From NCBI RefSeq assembly GCF_014138265.1, contig NZ_JACGXL010000004.1:186001-250000 (forward strand): 64,000 bases of DNA, in the 5' to 3' direction. The number at the start of each line of letters is the position of its first letter. Within the stretch, counting starts at the first letter, position 1. Positions 27,575 to 38,517 of the stretch are shown here, piece by piece. Made by a program: the position numbers and the translations under genes. The stretch is from Dokdonella fugitiva (GTDB lineage: Bacteria > Pseudomonadota > Gammaproteobacteria > Xanthomonadales > Rhodanobacteraceae). Under the pieces are notes generated by a model. The model made no database searches. It was not told where the DNA came from and was given only the letters and a program-made list of their open reading frames with translations.

Positions 27575-28690
27575 ATGCCCACCGCCACGCGGAAGATCCC
27601 GTTCAATGCACTCGACCGCCAGAACGGCGGCGAACTCGGCGCACGCATGAGCGATGCGGCCACACGCGTCGTCGCCAGCGGCTGGTACGTGCTCGGCGCC
27701 GAGGTCGACGCGTTCGAGCGCGAGTTCGCCGCGTACTGCGGCACGCGCCACGCGATCGGTGTCGCCAACGGCTCGGACGCGCTCGAACTGGCGATCGCGA
27801 GCCTCGAGCTGCCGCCCGGGGCGGAGGTCGCGGTGGCGCCGAACGCGGCGATGTACGCGACGCTCGCGATCCTCGCCAACGGCCTCGTGCCGCTGTTCGT
27901 CGACGTCGATCCGCAGCGCGCGACGATCGATCCGCGCGCGCTCGCGGCCGCGTTGACGCCGCGCACGCGCGCGGTCGTCGCGACGCACCTGTACGGCGCG
28001 CTCGCCGACATGGACGCGATCCTGCCGCTCGCGCGCGCTCGCGGCCTCGCCGTGGTCGAGGACTGCGCCCAGGCGCACGGCGCGACGCATGGCGGACGAC
28101 GCGCGGGCTCGTTCGGCACGCTCGCCTGCTTCAGCTTCTACCCGACCAAGAACCTCGGCGCGCTCGGCGACGGCGGCGCGGTCACGACCGGCGACGACGC
28201 GCTCGCCGTGCGCGTGCGCCAGCTGCGCCAGTACGGTTGGAAGGAGAAGTACAACGTCGGCGTCGCGCACGGGCGCAACAGCCGCCTCGACGAGATGCAG
28301 GCGGCGCTGCTGCGCCTGAAGTTGCCACTCGTCGACCGCTGGAATGCGCGCCGGCGCGACATCGCCGCGCGCTACGGCCGCGGCATCCGCCACCCGGCGA
28401 TCGAAGTGCCGCCACCACCCGGTCCGGACCAGGTCGCGCACCTGTACGTGGTGCGCAGCGAGCGCCGCGACGAGCTGCGCGCGCACCTCGCGCGCTGCGG
28501 TGTCGGCGTCGACGTCCACTACCCGATCCCCGACCATCGCCAGCCCTTGTTCGGCGGCCGCCACGCGGAGCTTTCGCTGCCCGTGGCGGAACGCCTCGCG
28601 CGCGCGTCGCTCTCGCTGCCGTGCTTCGCCGAACTCGACGACGATGAAGTCGACTTCGTCATCGACGCCTGCAACCGATGGGAAGGCTGA
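27575..28690 (+). CDS. DegT/DnrJ/EryC1 sugar aminotransferase (FdtB-like)
   Basis: The 371-residue PLP enzyme shows VANGSDALELAI (phosphate-binding), VVEDCAQAHGA (Asp to pyridine nitrogen), FSFYPTKNLGALGDGGA with the Schiff-base lysine and HGRNSRLDEMQAALLRLKL. Such enzymes aminate keto-sugar nucleotides. Because the WxcM-type protein two genes on has a 3,4-ketoisomerase-like domain, the likely reaction is transamination of dTDP-3-oxo-6-deoxygalactose to dTDP-Fuc3N; that is inference. ATG 27575 was chosen over a GTG at 27530. The stop overlaps the next start as TGATG. Confidence 0.9.
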   Translation: MPTATRKIPFNALDRQNGGELGARMSDAATRVVASGWYVLGAEVDAFEREFAAYCGTRHAIGVANGSDALELAIASLELPPGAEVAVAPNAAMYATLAILANGLVPLFVDVDPQRATIDPRALAAALTPRTRAVVATHLYGALADMDAILPLARARGLAVVEDCAQAHGATHGGRRAGSFGTLACFSFYPTKNLGALGDGGAVTTGDDALAVRVRQLRQYGWKEKYNVGVAHGRNSRLDEMQAALLRLKLPLVDRWNARRRDIAARYGRGIRHPAIEVPPPPGPDQVAHLYVVRSERRDELRAHLARCGVGVDVHYPIPDHRQPLFGGRHAELSLPVAERLARASLSLPCFAELDDDEVDFVIDACNRWEG

Positions 28691-29631
28691 TGCATTCGCT
28701 CGTCGTCCCGGTGTACGGGAACGAAGCGTCGATCGGCGAACTGCTCGAGGCGATCGCCGGGCTCGCGCGACGACTGCCGCAGCCACTCGAAGCCGTCTTC
28801 GTCGTCGACGGCAGCCCCGACCGCAGCAACGCGCTGCTGCGCGACGCGCTGCCGCGGATGCCGTTCCGCTCCCAGCTGCTCGCCCATTCGCGCAACTTCG
28901 GTGCGTTCGCGGCGATCCGCACCGGCCTCGCCGCGGCACGCGGCGACGACGTCGCCGTGATGGCCGCGGACCTGCAGGAGCCGATCGAGCTGATCGAGCG
29001 CTTCTACGACGTGCTCGCGCGCGACGAGGCCGACGTCGTCGTCGGCACGCGCGTCGCGCGCGCGGACCCGTTCTTCTCGCGCCTCGCCTCGACGACGTTC
29101 TGGTGGTTGTACCGCCGCCTCGTGCTGCCGCAGATCCCGCCCGGCGGCGTCGACGTGTTCGCCTGCAACCGTGCGTTCCGCACCGAGCTGCTCGCGATGG
29201 GCGAGGCCAACACATCGCTGGTCGGGCAATTGTTCTGGCTCGGCATGCGCCGCGCGGTGCTGCCGTACGAGCGGCTCGAGCGCCGCCACGGCCGCAGCGG
29301 CTGGTCGTTCTCGCGCAAGCTCAAATACCTCATGGACAGCGTGTTCGCGTTCTCCGACCTGCCGGTGCGCCTGCTCATCCTCGTCGGTGGACTCGGTCTC
29401 GGCACCTCGCTGCTGCTCGGCGGCGTGGTCGCGGTCGCCCGCCTGCTCGGCTACATCACGTTGCCCGGCTACGCGATGACGATGCTCACGCTGCTGTTCT
29501 TCGGCGGACTCAACACGTTCGGCCTCGGCCTCATCGGCGCCTATGTGTGGCGCGCGTACGAGAACACGAAGCAGCGGCCGCTGGCGATCGTGCAGCGCGC
29601 GCAGGAATTCACGGGAACGCCACCGCCATGA
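28690..29631 (+). CDS. GT2 family glycosyltransferase with C-terminal membrane anchor
   Basis: The 313-residue protein has a GT-A fold (LVVPVYGNEASIGELLEAI, FVVDGSPDRSN, AHSRNFGAFAAIRTGL, AADLQEP) and two hydrophobic segments at the C-terminus (LLILVGGLGLGTSLLLGG and MLTLLFFGGLNTFGLGLIGA). The layout is that of DPM1/GtrB-like undecaprenyl-phosphate sugar transferases. ATG 28690 is preferred over 28678 because GGGAAGG stands five bases ahead and it forms TGATG with the aminotransferase stop. Only one acidic residue, in ADLQEP, replaces the usual DxD. Confidence 0.9.
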   Translation: MHSLVVPVYGNEASIGELLEAIAGLARRLPQPLEAVFVVDGSPDRSNALLRDALPRMPFRSQLLAHSRNFGAFAAIRTGLAAARGDDVAVMAADLQEPIELIERFYDVLARDEADVVVGTRVARADPFFSRLASTTFWWLYRRLVLPQIPPGGVDVFACNRAFRTELLAMGEANTSLVGQLFWLGMRRAVLPYERLERRHGRSGWSFSRKLKYLMDSVFAFSDLPVRLLILVGGLGLGTSLLLGGVVAVARLLGYITLPGYAMTMLTLLFFGGLNTFGLGLIGAYVWRAYENTKQRPLAIVQRAQEFTGTPPP

Positions 29632-30572
29632 ACCATTTCGTGCATCCGCAAGGGCTCTGCGAATCGTCCAAGGTCGGGGCACGCACGCGGGTGTGGGCCT
29701 TCGCGCACGTGCTGCCGGGCGCGACGATCGGCGAGGACTGCAACATCTGCGACCACGTGTTCGTCGAGAACGACGTCGTCGTCGGCGACCGCGTGACGAT
29801 CAAGTGCGGCGTGCAGCTGTGGGACGGCGTGCGCGTGGGCAACGACGTCTTCATCGGGCCGAACGCGACGTTCACGAACGATCGCTTCCCGCGCAGCAAG
29901 GCCTATCCCGAGCGCTTCGCGCAGACGGTGCTCGAGGACCACGTGTCGATCGGCGCGAATGCGACGCTGCTGCCCGGCGTCACGATCGGCCGCAATGCGA
30001 TGGTCGGCGCCGGCGCGGTGGTGACGCGTTCCGTGCCGCCGAATGCGATCGTCGTCGGCAACCCGGCCCGCATCGTCGGCTACGTCAACGCCAAGACCGA
30101 CGCCGCCGCAGCCGTCGACGCCGTGCCCGCGGCAACCGGCACCCGCCGCCTCGGCGTCGGCGACGTCGCCGTGCACCGCCTGCCGCGCGTCGCGGACATG
30201 CGCGGCAGCCTCAGCGTCGGCGAGTTCGAGCGCACGGTGCCGTTCGCGCCGAAGCGCTATTTCCTCGTCTTCGACGTGCCCGGGCGCGAGGTGCGTGGCG
30301 AACACGCGCACCGCGAGTGCCACCAGTTCCTCGTCTGTGTGAGCGGATCGGTGTCGGTGCTCGTCGACGACGGCCGGCGCCGCGCGGAGGTGCTGCTCGA
30401 CCGGCCCGACGTCGGCATCCACATCCCACCGATGACCTGGGGCACGCAGTACCGCTATTCCGACGACGCCGTGCTGCTCGTGTTCGCTTCGCACTACTAC
30501 GACGCGAACGAGTACATCCGCGACTACGACCTCTACCTCGCCGAGGCGGGCGCACGCGCGGCGCCGCGATGA
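29628..30572 (+). CDS. WxcM-type bifunctional sugar acyltransferase / ketoisomerase
   Basis: The 314-residue protein fuses a left-handed beta-helix acetyltransferase (about 5-150; hexapeptides such as IGEDCNICDHVFVENDVVVG and IGPNATFTNDRFPR) with a cupin-like domain (about 175-300; RYFLVFDVPGREVRGEHAHR, IHIPPMTWGTQYRY) of the FdtA/WxcM 3,4-ketoisomerase type. In Xanthomonas WxcM takes part in making dTDP-Fuc3NAc for LPS. Both ends of the pathway (isomerase and acetylase) thus sit in one chain, with the aminotransferase two genes upstream. ATG overlaps the GT2 stop by four bases. Confidence 0.9.
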   Translation: MNHFVHPQGLCESSKVGARTRVWAFAHVLPGATIGEDCNICDHVFVENDVVVGDRVTIKCGVQLWDGVRVGNDVFIGPNATFTNDRFPRSKAYPERFAQTVLEDHVSIGANATLLPGVTIGRNAMVGAGAVVTRSVPPNAIVVGNPARIVGYVNAKTDAAAAVDAVPAATGTRRLGVGDVAVHRLPRVADMRGSLSVGEFERTVPFAPKRYFLVFDVPGREVRGEHAHRECHQFLVCVSGSVSVLVDDGRRRAEVLLDRPDVGIHIPPMTWGTQYRYSDDAVLLVFASHYYDANEYIRDYDLYLAEAGARAAPR

Positions 30573-33085
30573 TGCGCGCACTGCGGCGGGTCGTCGCGGG
30601 ACCGATCGGCCGATTCCTGCTCGGTGGCGCGAGCACGACGCTCGTGTCCTACGCCGTCTATCTGGTCCTGCTCGCGTTCCTGCCCTATCTCGCCGCGTAC
30701 TGGATCGCCTACGCGGTCGGCGTCGCCTGGTCGTACTTGGCGAACACGCTGTTCGTGTTCCGCCAGCGCCCGAGCCTCGCGCGCGCGCTCGCGTTCCCGC
30801 TCGTCTACGCGATCCAGCTCGCCGCGGGCTCGCTGCTGATGGTCGTGCTGGTCCAGCATTTAGGCCTGCCGGCGAAGGTGGCGCCGTTGCTGGTGGTCGT
30901 GCTCACGCTGCCGCTGACCTACGTCGCCTCGCGCTGGATCGTCACCACTCCGCATTTCTTCCGCAGGACCGATGCCGTCATGCCGACCGTGGATCCGACC
31001 GTACCATCACGTGTTCCCACCTGGGTCGACGATACCGTCGCCGCGCTGTTCGCACTGGCGGTCGGCGCGTGCGTCTTCCTTTCGTGGCCGCTGGACCTGC
31101 ACACGCCGATCGGCACGGGCGGCGACGCGACGTCGGCGCAATACATCTTCAAGTCGATCCTCGAACACGGCTCCTACACGCGCAACCCCGACGTCGGCGC
31201 ACCGTTCGGCGCGACGATGTACGACTACCCGATCCCCGAACCCACGCACCATGCGTTCATCCGGCTGATCGGCCTGTTCAGCAAGGATCCGTTCGTCGCG
31301 TTCAACCTGTTCTACCTGCTGTCGTTCGCGGTGGCCGCGTTCACCGCATGCTGGGCATTGCGCCGCCTCGGCATCGGCCGGTTGCCGGCGATCGCCGGGG
31401 CGATCGCATTCGCGTTGCTGCCGTACCACTTCCTCCGATTCGGCCACGTCTTCCTCGCTTCGTACGCGGCGATCCCGGTGTTCGGCTACTACGCGCTGCG
31501 GTTGGCGACGTACCAGGCAGCGCACGTGCCGGGGGCGGTACGGATCGGCTGGCTTCCCGTGCTCACGATCGCCACCGCTGCGGGAATGGGCGTGTACTAC
31601 GCCTGGTTCGGACTGTTGTTCGTCGTGTTCGCTGCCGCGCTCGGCGCCGCAAGGACGCGCCAGTGGCAACCCTTGCGCGTCGGCGCCGTCTTCGCGACAG
31701 CGATCGTCGCGGTGATCGCGCTCGCGCTCCTGCCGAACGCGATCTACCACGCTTCGGAAGGCGCCAACGCCGCGGTGGCCGCACGCTTGCCGCAGGAGTC
31801 GGAGATCTACGGCTTGCGCATCACGCAGTTGCTCTACCCGACGCCGGGCCATCGAGTCGGCGCGCTCGACGCATTCATGGCCGTGTACCGGCAGTCGGCA
31901 CCGAACGTCAACGAGAATTCGACCGCGGCGCTCGGGCTCATCGGCGCCCTCGGATTCCTCGCTGCCCTCGGCGCGCTGTTCTTCGGCGACGCTCGCAAGT
32001 ATGCCGGGTTGTGGGCCGCCGGCGCGCTCTGCGTCGCCGGTGTCCTCTACGCAACCATCGGCGGCTTCGGCGCAATCGTCGGCCGCCTGCTTCTTCCCGA
32101 ACTCCGCGGGCTCAACCGCATCAGCGTCTTCATCGGGTTCTTCGCCCTGTACGCGTTCTTCGTCGCCGTCGGTGCATGGGCGCGTGGTCGGGCGCGCCTG
32201 CCGGTGGAGGTCGCCTCCACGATCCTCGTCGTCGCCATCGCCTGCTTCGACCAGGTTCCGGCCAAGGGACTCTCGCACCAGAACGCAGGGGCGATCGCGC
32301 CGCGCAGGGCGCTCTACGCGCGGATTCGCGCGGCGCTGCCGGACGGCGCCCGCGTGTTCGAACTGCCGTACACCTTCTTCCCGGAGAGCCCGCACCCTGT
32401 CGGCAGCTACAACCTGCTCGAACCGTACCTGTTCACGAACGGCCTGAAATGGAGTTTCGGCGACATGCACGGCCGGCCCGCCGACGTGTGGAACCAGCAG
32501 GTCGCCGCGCTCAGCGGAAAGGAGTTCAGCGACGCGCTCGCGCGCGCCGGATTCGCCGCCGTCTACGTCGACCGCCGCGGTTACAAGGACGGCGGAGCGG
32601 CGATCGAGCGTGACCTGCGCGCGCAATTCGGCGCGCCGATCGTCGAAGACGCGGAGCTCGGGCGCGCCGTCTATCGCGTGGCGGAAGCGCGGCCGGACAT
32701 GGTTCCGCATGTCGCGGTCGAACTCGGGCGCGGATGGTCGGGCTGGTCGAAGGCGGGCAACGTCGAAGTGTCCAGCACCGCGGGCGATGCCGATCTGGTC
32801 GTCGCCAATCCCGTTCCGTCGGAACTGCCCATCGCCCTGCGCTTCCACCTGGCCAGCACGACGTCGCGCAAGCTGATCGTGTCGTACGACGATCGGGTGA
32901 TCTCCGTGCATGCACTGCGCGCGGGTGAGGACCTGGAGATCTCCACCGCGATCGACGCGCGGGCGGGCGTGTCGCGACTGTCGCTCCGCAGCGAGGCACC
33001 GGTGGCGCCGACCGCACCGGACACGGCAGCGGCTCCGTCGATCCGCATCAGCGCTCTTTCCTGGGGCGTGTCCGGGCGGTTCTGA
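30569..33085 (+). CDS. GtrA-domain protein fused to a large membrane glycosyltransferase-like protein
   Basis: The uninterrupted 838-residue frame starts with a GtrA domain (about 10-130, four transmembrane helices: FLLGGASTTLVSYAVYLVLL, WSYLANTLFVFRQRP), a family thought to flip polyprenyl-linked sugars. After a linker near residue 137 (VMPTVDPTVPSRVP) comes a second unit with about ten helices and a soluble C-terminal part after about 580, resembling GT-C/YfhO-like proteins. The start ATG overlaps the WxcM stop. An internal ATG at 30980 could start the second unit alone. Third-position base use in the second part looks less GC-biased than in neighbours. Confidence 0.82.
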   Translation: MMRALRRVVAGPIGRFLLGGASTTLVSYAVYLVLLAFLPYLAAYWIAYAVGVAWSYLANTLFVFRQRPSLARALAFPLVYAIQLAAGSLLMVVLVQHLGLPAKVAPLLVVVLTLPLTYVASRWIVTTPHFFRRTDAVMPTVDPTVPSRVPTWVDDTVAALFALAVGACVFLSWPLDLHTPIGTGGDATSAQYIFKSILEHGSYTRNPDVGAPFGATMYDYPIPEPTHHAFIRLIGLFSKDPFVAFNLFYLLSFAVAAFTACWALRRLGIGRLPAIAGAIAFALLPYHFLRFGHVFLASYAAIPVFGYYALRLATYQAAHVPGAVRIGWLPVLTIATAAGMGVYYAWFGLLFVVFAAALGAARTRQWQPLRVGAVFATAIVAVIALALLPNAIYHASEGANAAVAARLPQESEIYGLRITQLLYPTPGHRVGALDAFMAVYRQSAPNVNENSTAALGLIGALGFLAALGALFFGDARKYAGLWAAGALCVAGVLYATIGGFGAIVGRLLLPELRGLNRISVFIGFFALYAFFVAVGAWARGRARLPVEVASTILVVAIACFDQVPAKGLSHQNAGAIAPRRALYARIRAALPDGARVFELPYTFFPESPHPVGSYNLLEPYLFTNGLKWSFGDMHGRPADVWNQQVAALSGKEFSDALARAGFAAVYVDRRGYKDGGAAIERDLRAQFGAPIVEDAELGRAVYRVAEARPDMVPHVAVELGRGWSGWSKAGNVEVSSTAGDADLVVANPVPSELPIALRFHLASTTSRKLIVSYDDRVISVHALRAGEDLEISTAIDARAGVSRLSLRSEAPVAPTAPDTAAAPSIRISALSWGVSGRF

Positions 33086-33114
33086 TCGCCGCCGCCGGCG
33101 GTGCGGTGGCGTGG

Positions 33115-33144
33115 TTGGCGCGGACCGCGCCGTTGCCGGATAAT
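33115..33144 (+). promoter_or_regulatory. Sigma-70-like promoter of the acetoacetyl-CoA synthetase gene
   Basis: TTGGCG and GATAAT are separated by 18 bases, one of the better -35/-10 pairs in the window. The start codon follows about 90 bases later. Confidence 0.5.
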
Positions 33145-33235
33145 CGCGATGTTCGTCGTGCCCGGCAAGCCGTGTCGCGCGCACGTGCAGCGACCACCGT
33201 TCAGGCGGTCGCAAACCCGACCTCCGCAGGCACGC

Positions 33236-35212
<1,977 letters not shown>

Positions 35213-35217
35213 TCGCC

Positions 35218-37305
35218 ATGGCGGCCGCAACAGGAGGCGCGCGTGGGAGTACGCCTCTGCTCTGGTGGATGTTGGGCCTGTTCGGGATGCTGGCAGGCGC
35301 AAGCTGGTTTCTGAACGGTCCGCAAGTCCAGGCGGACGAAGGCTCGTACCTGCTGAGCGCGGCGATGATCGCCGGCCGGTCGATCCTGCCGACGGTCGAC
35401 TACTACTCCGGATACAGCGTCCTGTTGCTGCCGGCCTTCGCGTTCTCGCGGGACCCCGACGCGATCTACCACGGGGCACTGCTGATCAACGCGCTGATGA
35501 TCGCAACGGTTCCGCTCGCGCTGTTCCGGCTGACAAGTAGCCTCTGGCCAAGCCTCGAAACCGGCGTGCGAGCGCGCGCAGCATTGGCCGCTACATGCTA
35601 CGCGCCGGTGCTGGTGCTCAGCCAGTACACGATGTCCGACAATGCGCTCATATGCCTCCATGCGTGGCTGCTGGCGATGGCCGCCTCGCTGTTGCGCCAA
35701 CCGCGGATGGCGGCTGGCGTCACGTTCGGCGCGATCGCCGGGGCCCTTTTCCTCGTGCATCCGCGCGGACTCGTCACGGCGACGGCGGTGCTCGCCGCGC
35801 TTTCGCTGGCAGCCGTGCGGTTGCGTCGAATCCGGCCCGCAATGGTGCTCGCGTGGGTCATGATGTTCGCGGTGTCGATGCTGCATGGCCCGCTGGAGCG
35901 AATCGCCGGGACGTTGCACAACATGCACGGCGGCTATTCGCCGATGGCCTTGCTCGAACGTCTCGCCTCGCCGTCGGCGTGGCCATGGCTGCTGTCGAAC
36001 TTCGTCGGCTGCACGACCGAAGCGGTCGTCGCCTCTCTCGGATTGTTCGTGATCGCCCTGCGCTGCGTCGCGGCCGAGCTGCGTGCGGATCGATGGTCGT
36101 CGCCCAGCGTGGTGCTCATGGCCGCCGTCGTCGCCATGGGTGCGGGCCTGTTCTCGACAGCGGCCTTCTTCGTGCCGCCGGAGCGTGCAGACCAGCTGGC
36201 GTACGGTCGCTACGCGTTGCCGGCGCTGGTGCCACTGATTGCGGCCGGGCTGGTTCGACTGCAGGATGAAGCCGCGCGCGGCCGCGACCTGCTCTGGGTC
36301 TTCGCGACCGCGGTCGTCGGTGTGGGGATCACCGCACTCGCGTACGAACATCTTCCGCCGGCTGCGAAGGCGAACTGGAACCAGATCAATTCACCGCTGT
36401 TGCATCTCTCGCAACAGTTGCTGCCCAAGTCGTCGGCCTGGATGGCTATCCTCGCGTGCTTCGCAGGCGCGTCCTCGATCATCGCGCTGGCATGGCGCGG
36501 CAGCGCGAATCGCGCGCGGGCGGCATTCGTCGTGCTGAATCTTGCTGCCTTCGCGACCTTTTCATCCACGACGACGTATCCCGGCGGCCGCTATTTCACC
36601 GGCGACCGTCAGGTCGTCGGCGTCGCACGCGCGTTCGCCGACGGCACGAGCGACGGCCTGTGCCTGGACCTCGATCCAGCCCTGGACGGCTGGCAGAGGA
36701 CCGATCTCGGCTGGCGCCTGTTTCCGCAAATCGCCAACGTCACGAACGGCTGCGTGCGCGGCGTCATCCAGCGGCTGGACGCGCCCGCGCCGGCGGACAT
36801 GCGTTTCGTAGCGGTCGAACGCCCCTCGCCGCTACCGCATAGCGCTCCTCTTGCGCTGTACGTCACCGACGGCCCCGAGGTCGAGGCGTTCGCCAGCGAC
36901 CACGCACTGCTGTCGATCGCCGCGCTCGCCCCGCTGGCACCGGCCGACCGCTCCGCGAAGGTGACACTCGAGCAACCCGCGCTCCGTGTCGAGGCCGGCG
37001 CGACGCTCGACGTGCGCATTCGCGTGGTGAACGGGAGCAGCCTCACCCTGGCCACCGTCGATCCCCGCGTCAGCGCGAACCCAATACTTGTCGGCGCCTA
37101 CGTCGAAAGCACGAACGGTCAGATGAATTTCCGTGCCTCCCTGCCTCGTCCGATCGCCCCTGCGCAGGGCATCGAGGCGTCGCTGCAGCTCGGGCCGTTC
37201 GATCAGCCCGGCCGCTATGCGATCCATGTGGGCGTCGTGCAGGAACTCGTCGCATGGTTCGACGGCGGCGTCGATACGACGATCGAAGTCGCTGCAGGAC
37301 CGTAG
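35218..37305 (+). CDS. Membrane protein, GT-C glycosyltransferase-like
   Basis: The 695-residue protein has about eleven transmembrane helices in residues 15-460 and a soluble periplasmic C-terminal part with beta-rich sequence. The first loop contains VQADEGSYLLSAAMIAG, an acidic DE pair positioned as in GT39/PMT-type transferases that use polyprenyl-phosphate sugars. No closer family is recognised. ATG 35218 is five bases after the acetoacetyl-CoA synthetase stop; a GTG at 35179 would overlap that gene. Sugar transfer to a surface glycan or protein is an inference from topology and the nearby glycan cluster. Confidence 0.8.
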   Translation: MAAATGGARGSTPLLWWMLGLFGMLAGASWFLNGPQVQADEGSYLLSAAMIAGRSILPTVDYYSGYSVLLLPAFAFSRDPDAIYHGALLINALMIATVPLALFRLTSSLWPSLETGVRARAALAATCYAPVLVLSQYTMSDNALICLHAWLLAMAASLLRQPRMAAGVTFGAIAGALFLVHPRGLVTATAVLAALSLAAVRLRRIRPAMVLAWVMMFAVSMLHGPLERIAGTLHNMHGGYSPMALLERLASPSAWPWLLSNFVGCTTEAVVASLGLFVIALRCVAAELRADRWSSPSVVLMAAVVAMGAGLFSTAAFFVPPERADQLAYGRYALPALVPLIAAGLVRLQDEAARGRDLLWVFATAVVGVGITALAYEHLPPAAKANWNQINSPLLHLSQQLLPKSSAWMAILACFAGASSIIALAWRGSANRARAAFVVLNLAAFATFSSTTTYPGGRYFTGDRQVVGVARAFADGTSDGLCLDLDPALDGWQRTDLGWRLFPQIANVTNGCVRGVIQRLDAPAPADMRFVAVERPSPLPHSAPLALYVTDGPEVEAFASDHALLSIAALAPLAPADRSAKVTLEQPALRVEAGATLDVRIRVVNGSSLTLATVDPRVSANPILVGAYVESTNGQMNFRASLPRPIAPAQGIEASLQLGPFDQPGRYAIHVGVVQELVAWFDGGVDTTIEVAAGP

Positions 37306-37359
37306 GCACGGTCGGCCGGACGATCACACCCGCCGCAATGACGTCCTTGCCCGATCCGC

Positions 37360-38517
37360 TTACGCGAGCGCCCGCTCCAGTTCCAAACGAAGGTCAGCGA
37401 CATCCTCGACGCCGACCGACAGGCGGATCAAGCCGTCGCTGATGCCGAGCCGCTTGCGGTTCGCCGGCGGGATCGACGCATGCGTCATGATCGCCGGATG
37501 CTCGATCAGGCTTTCGACGCCACCGAGCGATTCAGCCAGCGCGAACAGCTCGCAACGCTCGAGCACCTTGCGCGCCTTGCGCAGGCCGCCTTTCACCTCG
37601 ACCGAGACGATGCCGCCGAAGCCGTCCATCTGCTTCTTCGCGAGTGCGTGCTGCGGGTGCGACTTGAGCCCGGGGTAGATCACGCGCTCGACCGCCGGAT
37701 GCTTCTCGAGCCATTGCGCGAGCGTCAGCGCACCATCGCAGTGCGCGCGCATGCGCAGATGCAGCGTCTTCAGGCCGCGCATCGCGAGGAACGCGTCGAA
37801 CGGGCCGGCGATGGAACCGACGGAATTGTGCAGGAACGCCATTTCCTCGGCGAGGTGCGCGCTGCCGCCGACCACCGCGATGCCGCCGACGATGTCGGAA
37901 TGGCCGTTGAGGTACTTCGTCGCCGAGTGCACGACGATGTCGGCGCCGTGTTCGATCGGACGCTGCAGCATCGGCGAGCAGAACGTGTTGTCGACCACGA
38001 AGATCAGGCCGTGCTTCTTCGCGAACGCACCGACCTTGGCGAGATCGACGAGCTTGAGCATCGGGTTGGTCGGCGTTTCCGCCCAGATCATGCGCGTGTT
38101 CGGCTTGAGCGCCGCCTTCAGCGCCGCCGCGTCGTTGAGGTCGATGAAGGTGAAGTCGAGTCCCGCGCTGCGCCGGCGCACGCGCTCGAACAGCCGATAG
38201 CTGCCGCCGTAGAGGTCGTCCATCGCGATCACGTGGCTGCCCGAGTCGAGCAGCTCGAGCACGGTGCCGGCGGCGGCGAGGCCGGACGCGAACGCGTAGC
38301 CCTGGCGGCCGCCTTCGAGGTCGGCGACACAGCGTTCGTAGGCCATGCGCGTCGGGTTCTGCGTGCGCGAATACTCGTAACCCTGGTGCACGCCCGGGCT
38401 CTTCTGCACGTAGGTCGACGTCGCGTAGATCGGCGTCATGATCGCGCCGGTCCACGGATCGGGTGACTGGCCGGCATGGATGGCTCGCGTACCGAGCTGC
38501 AGATCGTTCTTCTTCAT
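37360..38517 (-). CDS. Cystathionine gamma-lyase / gamma-synthase family PLP enzyme
   Basis: The 385-residue trans-sulfuration enzyme shows YEYSRTQNPTRMAYERCVA, SGLAAAGTVLELL, DDLYGGSYRLFERV, the PLP lysine in HSATKYLNGHSDIVGG and the C-terminal LSVGVEDVADLRLEL. Family members split cystathionine to cysteine (gamma-lyase) or make it (gamma-synthase); sequence alone does not decide. The cystathionine beta-synthase gene two genes upstream in the same direction favours the gamma-lyase role in reverse trans-sulfuration. Its ATG overlaps the methyltransferase stop by four bases. Confidence 0.93.
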   Translation of the reverse strand: MKKNDLQLGTRAIHAGQSPDPWTGAIMTPIYATSTYVQKSPGVHQGYEYSRTQNPTRMAYERCVADLEGGRQGYAFASGLAAAGTVLELLDSGSHVIAMDDLYGGSYRLFERVRRRSAGLDFTFIDLNDAAALKAALKPNTRMIWAETPTNPMLKLVDLAKVGAFAKKHGLIFVVDNTFCSPMLQRPIEHGADIVVHSATKYLNGHSDIVGGIAVVGGSAHLAEEMAFLHNSVGSIAGPFDAFLAMRGLKTLHLRMRAHCDGALTLAQWLEKHPAVERVIYPGLKSHPQHALAKKQMDGFGGIVSVEVKGGLRKARKVLERCELFALAESLGGVESLIEHPAIMTHASIPPANRKRLGISDGLIRLSVGVEDVADLRLELERALA

